From: Dentipellis sp. KUC8613
Taxonomy: Eukaryota; Basidiomycota; Agaricomycetes; Russulales; Hericiaceae
Direction of reading: 5' to 3'
Assembly: GCA_002286715.1 (NCBI GenBank)
Contig: NSJX01000095.1
Span: 48,071-64,208 of the forward strand
DNA length: 16,138 nt
Position 1 is the stretch's first letter; the number at the start of each line of letters is the position of its first letter. Of the stretch, positions 8,346-15,770 are shown piece after piece. The position numbers were made by a program, and so were the translations under genes. Under the pieces are notes generated by a model. The model worked only from the letters and a program-made list of their open reading frames with translations, had not been told where the DNA came from and did not search any database.

Positions 8346-8600
8346 GACATCTTTTGTAGTATGATGTTGGACTTGAGTGTAGTGGGGGGCTTCTTTGTGA
8401 GTATATGTATTGTGTAGTGATGTAATATGTTATCTTTTGAAATATGATTTATTTTTATTATCATTGCTGGGTCAAGTGGATGAAATCATTTCTATCATTT
8501 GAATCTACAATTACTTGATAGTTGTATGAAGTATATGTGTGATATATGGACCTTATAGGTCCTGTAGCCTCCAGGCTGTATGAAGCAGTGATAGTAGTGA
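8346..8600. other. AT-rich spacer
   Basis: No gene is seen. GTGAGT at about 8393-8398 may be a third, decayed donor of the tandem intron unit. The rest is AT-rich with TGTAGTGATGTAATATG-type low-complexity words. Confidence 0.4.
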
Positions 8601-8710
8601 TAGCAAGGTACCTATGTACATAGTAGGGTACCTTCTTCCATAGCAGCCATAGCAAGGTACCTTATTCCATAGCAGCCATAGCAAGGTACCTTATTCCATA
8701 GCAGCCATAG
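8601..8710 (+). repeat. 29-bp minisatellite with GGTACC
   Basis: Two exact 29-nt units, TAGCAGCCATAG followed by CAAGGTACCTTATTCCA, lie at 8641-8669 and 8670-8698, with a partial third to 8710. A degenerate copy precedes them from 8601. The unit includes the ATAGCAGCC word of the 543-597 minisatellite. Confidence 0.9.
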
Positions 8711-8835
8711 CACTATCATAGAGGAAGGGGTAAATCTATAGCTACGAAAGATGGATACCTTGCTATGGCCCTATCAGAGTTATGTATACTATGTAGAGCT
8801 ATATAGTAAGGGTTATTTTTCCTGATGTGTCTCCT
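8711..8835 (-). repeat. Inverted copy of the 404-518 dispersed segment
   Basis: On the minus strand, ATCAGGAAAAATAA is followed by TATATAGC, CATAG and TATACATA, as on the plus strand near 458-510. It abuts the 3' end of array A5 in that array's direction. Confidence 0.5.
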
Positions 8836-8945
8836 GGGGAGATAACCTGCTCAAAAAATGTCTTGGCCTCTTCCCCCATGTCGGTCCACATCGCAACACG
8901 CCCTGCTGCGTATGAGGTGTGCCCCGATTCACCGGCAGCGGAGGG
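8799..8945 (-). other. End of an A5 open frame with ordinary composition
   Basis: The long minus-strand frame through A5 (10427 to 8799) ends in about 45 residues unlike the array: Met-Trp-Thr-Asp-Met-Gly-Glu-Glu-Ala-Lys-Thr-Phe-Phe-Glu-Gln-Val and onwards to a stop. Acidic and aromatic residues return here. This may be a scrap of a real coding exon at the 3' border of the array, or simply translation of ordinary DNA. I do not recognise the family. Confidence 0.2.
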
Positions 8946-10770
8946 GTTGCAGAAGCGGCAGAGGGCGCGCGGAGGCGCCGTGCAGCGTGCGGAGGCAGTG
9001 GAGGGCATGCAAAGGTAGCGTGCGACGCGCACATGGCGTCGACGGCGCACGGAGGGCGCTGAGAGCGTGCGGAGGCGGCGTGCGGGGTGCGGAGGCGGTG
9101 CAGTGCACGCACATGGTGTCGACGGCACAGGGCGGTCGGAGGCCGCGGAGGCTGCAGTCGATGGCATGTGGAGGTGGCAGACGGCATGTGGAGGCCGCAG
9201 GCGGGGCGAGGATGGCGTGTCGAGGGCGCGTGCGGCGGGGAGAGAGCGTGTATGGCACGCAGAGGGCGCATGCCGCGTGTGGCGGCAGTGTCGAGGGCGT
9301 CGAGGGCGGCGATGGGCGAACAAAGGAGGTGGAGAGAGCAGACAGCGCGTGGAGGGCACGAAGAGGGGGTGGAGAAGGCGGAGAGGGCGCGTGGACGGTG
9401 TGAGGAGGTGGCGGAGGCGGCGGAGAGGGCAGCGATGGACGTACGAGGGCGGCCGAGGGCGTACGAGGGCGGCTGAGGGCATACGAGAGCGGCGGAGGGG
9501 GCGGAGTGGGCAGCGGAGGGGGCGGAGTGGGCAGCGAAGAGGGCGGATAGGGCGGCGGTGGGCGTACAAGGGCGGCGATGGGCGTACAAGAGCGGCGGAG
9601 GGGGCGGAGAGGGCGGCGAAAAGGGCGGAGAGGGTGGCGAAAAGGGCGGAGAGGGCGGCGATGGGCAGCGAAGAGGGCGGAGAGGGCGGCAGGCGCGTGG
9701 AGGGCGGCGGAAGGGGGTGGAGGGCGGCAAAGGGCGCAGGGACAGCGCGTACGGCACAAAGAGGGCGCATACGGCATGCTGACAGCGCGCAGAGGCTGGA
9801 GGCGGGCGCATACGGCGCCTGGAAGGCGGCGGCGGGCGCGTGGGGGGCGGCGGAAGGCGCGTGGAGGGCAGTGGATGAGCGAGGGCGCGAGGAGGCGGCT
9901 GTGGGACACGCTGGCGTGCGACGACAGCGGGTGACGACGGCAGATGGCGGCCGTGGGGCGAACGAGGGGGGGCTGGGGCTCGAGAATGCGAGCCAGGGCC
10001 GCGACGAGCGAGTGAGGGCGGCGGTCAACAAATGAGTGAGGGCGGCAGTCAACGAGCGAGAGCGCGAAAAGGCGGCGGTGGTCGAGCGTGGATGGCGGCG
10101 GGCGGCTGTGGGTGAGCGGGGCCGGCGGCGGGGCGCGCTGGGGCGAGAGGGGACACGCTGGGGCGTGAGGAGGTGGCGGGGGTGGCTGTGGACCAACGAG
10201 GGCGGCGACGGGGCGTACTGGGGGGAGAGGGGACGCGCTGGGGCGCGAGGAGGCGGCGGGGGAGCGGCTGTGGACGAATGAGGGTGGCGACGGGGCACGC
10301 TGGGGTGCGAGGGGACGTGTTGGGGCGCGAATAGGCGGGGGGGGAGCGGCTGTGGACAAACGAGGGCGGTGACGGGGCGCACGGCGTGTACAGTGCGTCG
10401 ACGGTGTGTACGGCGCGCATGGTGCATAGGGGGGCGGAGAGGGCAGCGTATGGCAGCACAGAGGGCGTGCGGAGGCGTCGGAGAGGGCGCAGGGGTGCAG
10501 AGAGGGCGCAGATGGCATGTCGACCGCGCGGACGGCGCGTAGAGGGGCGGAGAGAATGCGTAGAGGGGCGGAGAGGATGTGTAGATGGGTGTAGAGGGTG
10601 GCAGAGGGTGGCAGAGGGCGTCGACGGCGCGCAGACGGTGTGCATGGCGCGTCGACGGTGTGTACAGCGCCCATGGTGTGCATGGCGTGTAGAGGGGCGG
10701 AGAGGGGTCGTAGAGGGTCGTAGAGAGCGGCAGAGGGCGGCATGGAGGACGTGGGCATACAAACTAAAGA
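8900..10770 (-). repeat. C-rich array A5 (C-rich on minus strand), 21-bp satellite
   Basis: About 1.87 kb that is G-rich on the plus strand. Exact 21-nt spacing is seen at 9491-9532 (units starting 9491, 9512 and 9533, GGCGGAGGGGGCGGAGTGGG plus C) and at 9602-9664 (units starting 9602, 9623 and 9644, GGGCGGAGAGGGCGGCGAA plus AA). The leader M5 lies directly upstream in the minus direction. Low A on the minus strand leaves frames of 542 and 609 codons open. Their products are Pro/Ser/Arg/His-rich without domains and overlap each other in different registers, which argues against both being genes. Confidence 0.8.
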
Positions 10771-10849
10771 ACGCGAGCCCTGTATCCCGGGCTCGCGTGG
10801 TCAGTCAATTATAAAGTCAAAACGGCGGCGACGTACCTATATTGCACAT
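10049..10849 (-). CDS. Candidate spliced CDS, Pro/Arg/Ser-rich, function unknown
   Basis: ATG at 10849 opens a 13-nt exon (10849-10837). The intron 10836-10792 follows (phase 1), and the frame runs from 10791 to a stop ending at 10049, about 251 residues. The product would start M-C-N-I-A-R-D-T-G-L-A and then show Y-A-H before turning into Pro/Arg/Ser/His low-complexity sequence. The junction matches the plus-strand candidate at 3421-3903 in layout, intron phase and the A-R-D-x-G-L-A residues. An upstream in-frame TAG (GAATAG) makes this the first ATG. The intron is 45 nt. No domain, signal peptide or membrane segment is visible. As A-poor DNA stays open by chance, coding is uncertain; the RNA could be non-coding. 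Confidence 0.2.
10771..10798. repeat. Imperfect copy of the junction palindrome
   Basis: ACGCGAGCCC on the left and CCCGGGCTCGCGT on the right flank a changed centre (TGTAT). The arms still pair outside the centre. In the minus orientation it overlaps the intron acceptor exactly as the 3475-3502 copy does. Confidence 0.85.
10792..10836 (-). other. Predicted leader intron, 45 nt
   Basis: In minus-strand order: AATATAG, donor GTACGT, TTGACTGACC branch region, acceptor CGCGAG inside the palindrome. It has the same arrangement as 3431-3481. A second possible acceptor (GATACAG) lies 12 nt further on. Confidence 0.65.
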
Positions 10850-11420
10850 AAAATTACTTATCTCCTGCTATTCGAAAGTCAGATTGCGTGGGTTGAGGAC
10901 CCGCGCACGGGAGGCTGTGGGGTGTAGAGTTGTATGGTGAGCTGCTATGGCGAGGCGTGCCTCTGCGACCATGACCAGCTTCGGCAATTCCCGCAAAGTG
11001 CGTGCATGGTCTCGTCGATTAATCGAATCACTCGTACACACTCAAAACAATTCTGTAAATTGTTGAATAAATTATGATACATGTATGATACATTGCATGA
11101 CCTGTACCAATGACGCGAAACATATAATCAAACTATTGGTGCCGATACTTGCAGATTTCGCAAATGGAGTCCATTTCCGTGACGCGACTTCAAGTTTACG
11201 GGCGACTGTGATGCTCTAAAAATATAAGCAATTCACAGTGTGTCTATACTACTGTCTTCCATATGCAGTCCAAATTTGACAGCGATTGGGCAAGTATCAG
11301 AGCATACAGAAAATGAACATGTCAGAAAGTGAGTGGATGTGGCTGAGATTGTGGGAATGGACTTCCTGTTGGGGTGATTAAAATTCTGTTGACTTTGGTG
11401 GAACCGACTCAAATTAAAAC

Positions 11421-11438
11421 TGATTCATAGCTGAATCA
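11421..11438. repeat. 5' box TGATTCA-N4-TGAATCA
   Basis: Inverted repeat around TAGC, the outer edge of leader M5 in minus orientation. It directly adjoins array A6. Confidence 0.8.
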
Positions 11439-11444
11439 GAGCAC

Positions 11445-13480
11445 ACCGCTTGTGCCGCCTTCGACCTCTCTCCACCATCTTCGCCGTCGCGCGCTGGCGC
11501 GCCGCCCTACACGCCAATACCGTCCCGCAGCGGCCTCTCGACCCCCACGCCACCCTCTTGCTCCTCATTGCGTCGTCATACGCCCCACCACACCCCCTTC
11601 GTTGCGCCCTCTTGAACACCGCCGTTGCCCTCTCGTGCTTGTGGCGCTGCCTCGTCGCCCTCGCATGCCTTCTCATCGCCGTCACCTGCCGTGGCTCGCC
11701 GCCGCGCCCTCATGCTGCTGCCACGCGCACCAGCGGCGCCGTTTCACGCCCCCGTGTCGCCGCCATGTGCCCCAGCGGCGCCGTCTGGGGCCCCCGCGAT
11801 GACGCCTCGTGCCCCCGCGATGACACCTTATGCCCTCATCGCCCCACGCCGCGCTCTCACCGACTCATGCGTGGTCCGGCCGTCCTGCGTGCTGCGTCAC
11901 CGCACGTGCATTTTAACAACATCGTGGGCTGCGGTGCCAGCGCCATCTCGCCCTCGCGCACCCCTGCGACCCCACATCGCCACATCGAGCGTGTGCGACG
12001 CCCTTACTGCATGCGACGTGCCCCCGACCGGCCTCATTTCCTCCTATACTGCGCCCCAGCATGGCGGTTCCGTGCCTGCGCGCTGCTGTTTGGCGCCTGC
12101 AAGCATGCACCCGGGTCTCGTGCGCCCCCATGGCCTTTGCCCGCCGCCGCGCCGCTGCGGTATCGCCTCATCGAGCGCACGCGCTGCTGTTTCCATACAT
12201 GGCGTGCTCTGATCCGCGTCGCTCGCACTCGCCCATCGCTATCTGCGCATTCACCTGCCGTCTGCAGGCTCCCCCACCTCTTCCGCCTCACACCGCCATC
12301 TGCGCATCCCGCTGCGTGCTCTCAATGCTTCACGCCGCCATCTGCGACCCACAATGCCATCTGCATGCCACGCCGCATGCTCTGGATGCGCCGCTGGGCC
12401 CTCCACCGCTGTCTGCGTGCCCGTCTGCACACCACGTGGCGCCCACGCCACCGTCTTTTGGCCCTACGGGGCCATCTTATGTGCCCCACCACCATCTGCA
12501 CGCCCCATGCCGCCGACTTTGGTGCGTGCCCCATGGCGCCGTCTTCGCGCTGCCGCCCCCCTTGCGCCCCTCCCACCGTCATCGCACTCGTTTTGCGCCG
12601 GGCCGGGGGCGCGAGTGAGACAGCGCGCGCCCTAGTGCAAGTGTCTGGCGCCCCCCCTGCAACTCTCGCCCGCCTCCACAACGCCTCCACATTGCCAATT
12701 CGAGCCTGCGCACCGTTTTTACCGCATGCGACCGTCCCCCTTCCCCCCCCCCCAATCGACCTCCCTCGCCTCCACACCACCCAGCAGGATGATTTCGCAC
12801 CTATGCGCTGCCGCTTTGCGCTCACAAGCGCACGTCCCTGTGGCCCCCGGACCGCCCCCACACCACTGCTGCCTCGCCTCCGTCACCCTCGCACACCCAC
12901 ACCACCTCGCTCGCCCTCGCCCTCACTCGGCCTTGCACCCCAGATCCCGCCGTCGTCACTCACTGTTGCACCGTTGCACCGCCGCACCCTCCCTCACCAC
13001 CGTTGTTCGCCTTCGCAACGACGCGCCGCTTCCACCCACCCTGCGCCGCCCTCACGCCCCCTTTGCGATGCCGTCGCGCACCTTCGCGACACACACCATC
13101 CGTTGCCGCCCTCCCGTGCCCTGGCATTTGCCCTCTCACTGTTATTACCTGCTGTCCCGCCGTCGCCACGCACTAGCAGCGCCCTCGCACACTGACGCCA
13201 CCCGCCGTCGCACGCCCTCGTGCCGCTCTTGCACCCCATCGCGCCGGGCCACTGTTGCGTCTGGCGCACCCCGTGCCGCCATTGTGCCCCCGCACGGCCC
13301 AGCAATGCCATCTCGCGCTGCCGCCTGGTGCCCACGTGCTGCCCTGACGCGCTCTCACTTGCCGTACCGCCACTCGCTGCCACCCGCCATCGCGCCGTGC
13401 CCCATCTCGCACCGCCTCGCGTTCACCAGTCCGCCCCGTGCACCCCATCTCCGCCCACCCGCACGACGACATCGCCATGG
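11445..13480 (+). repeat. C-rich array A6, degenerate 21-bp satellite
   Basis: About 2.04 kb of C-rich DNA with no leader of its own orientation before it. Five units of exactly 21 nt lie at 11738-11842 (heads GCCGTTTCA, GCCGCCATG, GCCGTCTGG, GACGCCTCG, GACACCTTA). Further near-21 spacing is visible at about 12450-12560. An 11-C run lies at 12743-12753, with CCCCC just before it. A plus frame of 581 codons (11450-13195) is open; its translation is Arg/Pro/Ala/His/Cys-rich, lacks any domain and shares the region with equally open frames, so I do not call it a gene. Confidence 0.75.
11738..11842 (+). repeat. Five consecutive 21-bp units in A6
   Basis: Units start at 11738, 11759, 11780, 11801 and 11822. 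They are the clearest examples of the family unit, GCCGTCTGG-GGCCCCCGCGAT or close variants. Confidence 0.9.
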
Positions 13481-13783
13481 AGACGACGAGGGAGTAGGCG
13501 GAAGGGCACCAGGTACATAGCACCTGCTGCACGCTCAGCGTGTTGCAGCCTGCTCTATAACTGATGATGTTCGACCCCAGCCCCGCTCTCACCCCGTCCT
13601 CGTCTCTCCCACCCACGCCTCCTCTCGTGTGCGCCGGCGCGCGCCCTCACCCTCTCATGTCCCTTCCCGGGTTCGCGCTTGCGCGCCCTCCTCGTGTTCT
13701 CGCGCCACTCGCGCTGCCGCGCAGCTCTCTTACGCCCTCGCATCCTTCTCGCACATCATCATGCCCTTCTCGCCCCCGTCTGA
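12726..13783 (+). CDS. Doubtful spliced open frame across A6 end and A7
   Basis: ATG at 12726 opens a frame to 13512. Removing the intron 13513-13580 (phase 1) continues it from 13581 to a TGA at 13781-13783, about 329 residues. Without splicing the frame stops at once in the intron (GGT ACA TAG), so here splicing extends the frame. The product is Pro/Arg/His/Ser/Ala-rich. A short acidic patch, G-D-D-E-G-V-G-G, stands just before the junction. No domain, signal peptide or membrane segment is recognised. It may be chance openness, but the phase-1 junction matches three other units. Confidence 0.15.
13513..13580 (+). other. Predicted intron, 68 nt, with internal hairpin
   Basis: CACCAG precedes the donor GTACAT. 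CTGCTGCACGCTCAGCGTG forms a hairpin with TTGCAG, the branch-like ACTGAT follows, and the end is CCCCAG. It aligns nearly gap-free with the minus-strand intron 1653-1585. About 50 nt of purine-rich exon-like sequence (GGAGACGACGAGGGAGTAGG) before it resemble the exon ends of M1 and M7, so this is the remnant of a leader between arrays A6 and A7. Confidence 0.6.
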
Positions 13784-14262
13784 ATTGTCTCGCGCCATCG
13801 CACCTTCGTCGTGCACGTGTGTCGTCGTGCCGTCGCGTCCATCTCGCCCGTCTCGCCTGTCTCTCACGCGCCCTTGTCACGCCCTTGCATCATCGCGCCG
13901 GCCCTGCACCCTTGCACCCTTTTCGCGCCCGTCGTGCCCTCTTCGCGCCGTCGCACCCCTCGTCGCACCTGCCCACCCTTGTCACGTCGTCGCATCGTCG
14001 CATCGTCACGCCATTGCGCCTGTCTGGCCCGTCCCGCGCCCGCCCTCCTTGTGCCTTCCTCTTTGCGCCATCTTTGCGCCGTCGCGTCCTCTTTGCGCCG
14101 TCTTGTCCTCCTCACGCCTTCTCGCCCTCTTTGCGCCGCGCCCGCTCCCCCACTCGCCATCTCCCACTCCCGCTCGCGCCGTCTCCCGACTGCTTCAGTG
14201 CTTGCCCTATCTCGCGCTCACGTGCCCTTTCTCGTGCCCGCTCACGCTTGTGCTTGTGCACA
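13581..14262 (+). repeat. C-rich array A7
   Basis: C- and T-rich, A-poor, with many GCGCCGTC, TCGCGCC and CCTCTTTGCGCC words. I did not confirm clean 21-nt spacing. It starts at the acceptor of the 13513-13580 intron and ends at the donor of the 14263-14319 intron, so it would be one exon of about 680 nt. Confidence 0.65.
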
Positions 14263-14319
14263 GTATGTTTTTCATTCATTCAATATCTGGGTACTGACAA
14301 TACCCTGGGATATCTTCAG
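14263..14319 (+). other. Predicted intron, 57 nt, at 3' end of array A7
   Basis: ACA is followed by the donor GTATGT; TACTGACAA is a strong branch site and TATCTTCAG the acceptor. It marks an abrupt change from C-rich array to AT-rich DNA, as at 2740-2787. Confidence 0.65.
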
Positions 14320-14534
14320 GGGAGGCTTAGTGGGAGGTTATTTATATATTATTTTTATAGTTCAGTGTGATGTATGATAATTCTGACAATATAATCTATA
14401 CCAAAGTACTTCTGTTATTGACTCCAACAATGTTGCACTAGCTGCAGGACTCTCAGTGACATTGTACAAGTCTGATAATTTCTAGAGTGTGAACTATAGG
14501 GTGGAGAAATAATGTTGGTAGTAAGGTACCATTT
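14320..14534. other. AT-rich spacer
   Basis: No gene is seen. If A7 is transcribed this would be its 3' exon. It contains AT-rich words such as TTATTTATATATTATTTTTA at 14339-14358. Confidence 0.4.
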
Positions 14535-14620
14535 CTGATTCAGCCATGAATCACTTTTAATTAGGCACACTCGCAGGTCGCGTCGTCCACTTTTAATCGT
14601 ACAAACAGGAAATGAATTCC
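14535..14620 (+). repeat. Leader fragment M6 (plus), first part only
   Basis: The box TGATTCAGCCATGAATCA at 14536-14553 is followed by CTTTTAATTAGG, as in M5 (GTTTTAATTTGAG). GGAAATGAATTCCCAC then starts at 14608, exactly 72 nt from the box start as in M3 and M5. Beyond it the similarity fades, and no AT tract or leader intron follows. The next array is of opposite orientation, so this is a truncated copy. Confidence 0.7.
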
Positions 14621-14849
14621 CACGCTCTTTTTGACGCGTCAAACACTGGCTGTGACTTCAAATTCATAGCTGAGCAGACTTCTATAATGACTCTTCAATG
14701 ATTCTTTTGACTCAGGTAGACCATTTGGTTGTGTATAAAAATAAAAATAAATTTCTATAAATGTATGTAGTCTACATGATTGAAACTGGGACCTTCAAAG
14801 CCTTCGTGACATGACATGAGAATCAGTCATTGCTAGGGCAAGCGGCGCG
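14621..14849. other. AT-rich spacer
   Basis: No gene is recognised. GACGCGTC at 14633-14640 is palindromic and resembles the GACGCGAC word of the leaders. An A-rich stretch (AAAATAAAAATAAAT) lies near 14739-14753. The C-rich strand of array A8 ends here with CCCTAGCAATGACTGATTC on the minus strand. Confidence 0.4.
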
Positions 14850-15770
14850 ACGACGAGGCGCGCTGGTGGCGACTTTCAAGGATGGGACGGCGAGAGAGCG
14901 TGCCGCCCACACCGTTGCTAGAGCCCGCACGGCACGAAACGGTGGGTGATGGGTAGACAGGCGACAGGGCGAGCAGGACAGCGAGAGGGTGTGCCACGTG
15001 CGCCATTGCTAGGGCGTGCACGGCAGCGACACACCCCGTGGGGCCGCCAGACCGCAGGTCTGCCGCCAGTGAGAAGGCGCGTGGGGTGGCGAGCTGGCGC
15101 GCAGCTGGCACCATTGCTACGGCGCACGGCAGTGATACCGCACATGTATGCCGACATGTTGGGTGGAGCTGCCAGACGGCGGGAGGAGGCTGCGCGCCGG
15201 TCCAGACGGCATGGTGTGGCACAAGAGTGCGACGCGGGCGCACCACGGGGCGGGAGAGGGCGTGAGAGGGCGCGACAGGGAGCGAGGCGGCGGTCTAGAC
15301 GGCGCGGCGCGGCGCAACACGGCGCCACAGCGCGCAACATGGCGCAACGGGGCGCGAGAGGGCACGAGAGGGCAGCACGCGGCACAGCGGGGGTCCAGAC
15401 GACGTGGAGTGGCGCACGAGCGCAGGGAGGCAATGTCGTGCAGCACGAGGGGGTCATCAAAGGGCCGAGAGGGCATAGCAGGGCGTAATAGAATGCCACG
15501 GGGCACCAGACCGCGGCGAGGGTGCGCCACAGCATGCGAGAGGGCGTGACGGGGGTCCAGACGGCACGAAACGGCATGGACGGTGTGAAAGGGAATGGCG
15601 TGCGAGAGGGATGGCGCACAGACGGTGAGCACACGCAAAAGGGGAGGGCGCGCATATGACGTACGAGAAGGCAGTGAATGACTGCGGGAGGTGGAGAGCG
15701 ATGGCGGGTCATGGAGAGCGACGGCGGTGAGGAGGGCGACGGCGGGACCTGGAGGGCGACAAGGACGCAA
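14850..15770 (-). repeat. C-rich array A8 (C-rich on minus strand)
   Basis: About 0.9 kb. The word GTCCAGACGGC, the reverse complement of the unit head GCCGTCTGGAC, recurs near 15202, 15394 and 15554. TAGCAAYGG words on the minus strand recur near 15118, 15013 and 14921, about 100 nt apart, suggesting a block of roughly five 21-mers. Exact 21-nt runs were not checked throughout. Leader M7 lies upstream in the minus direction. Confidence 0.7.

Larger units (their letters stand above)
10792..11438 (-). repeat. Leader module M5 (minus), second most complete copy
   Basis: In minus-strand order: the box at 11438-11421, GGAAGTCCATTCCCAC from 11366 followed by CAGCCACATCC, GAAGTCGCGTCA at 11191-11180, AATTTATTCAACAATTTACAG within 11076-11041, GCGGGAATTGCCGAAGC at 10994-10978, ATG at 10849, and the intron at 10836-10792. 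The spacing from the box agrees with M3 to within a few nucleotides as far as the AATTGCCG element. Array A5 follows downstream. On the other side of the box the plus-strand array A6 begins within about ten bases. Confidence 0.75.

Noticed and set aside
8929..10758. A 609-codon minus-strand frame through array A5
   Set aside because: It overlaps a 542-codon frame in another register on the same strand and open frames on the other. The translation is Pro/Ser/Arg/His low-complexity and follows from A-poor 21-bp repeats.
10860..10930. tRNA-like stem near GGTTGAGGACCCGCGC
   Set aside because: No acceptor stem, D arm or anticodon arm could be drawn around it; it lies inside leader M5.
2812..11438. 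LTR retrotransposon with the two leaders as inverted LTRs
   Set aside because: The copies are in opposite orientation and strongly diverged, there are no gag or pol motifs between them, and no primer-binding site or polypurine tract was found.
11450..13195. A 581-codon plus-strand frame through array A6
   Set aside because: Same reason: no domain, several registers equally open, no leader or start context in front of it.
858..15770. CRISPR array or bacterial accessory island
   Set aside because: Repeats are degenerate 21-mers without unique spacers or cas genes, there are no operons or Shine-Dalgarno-led genes, and GT-AG introns point to a eukaryote.
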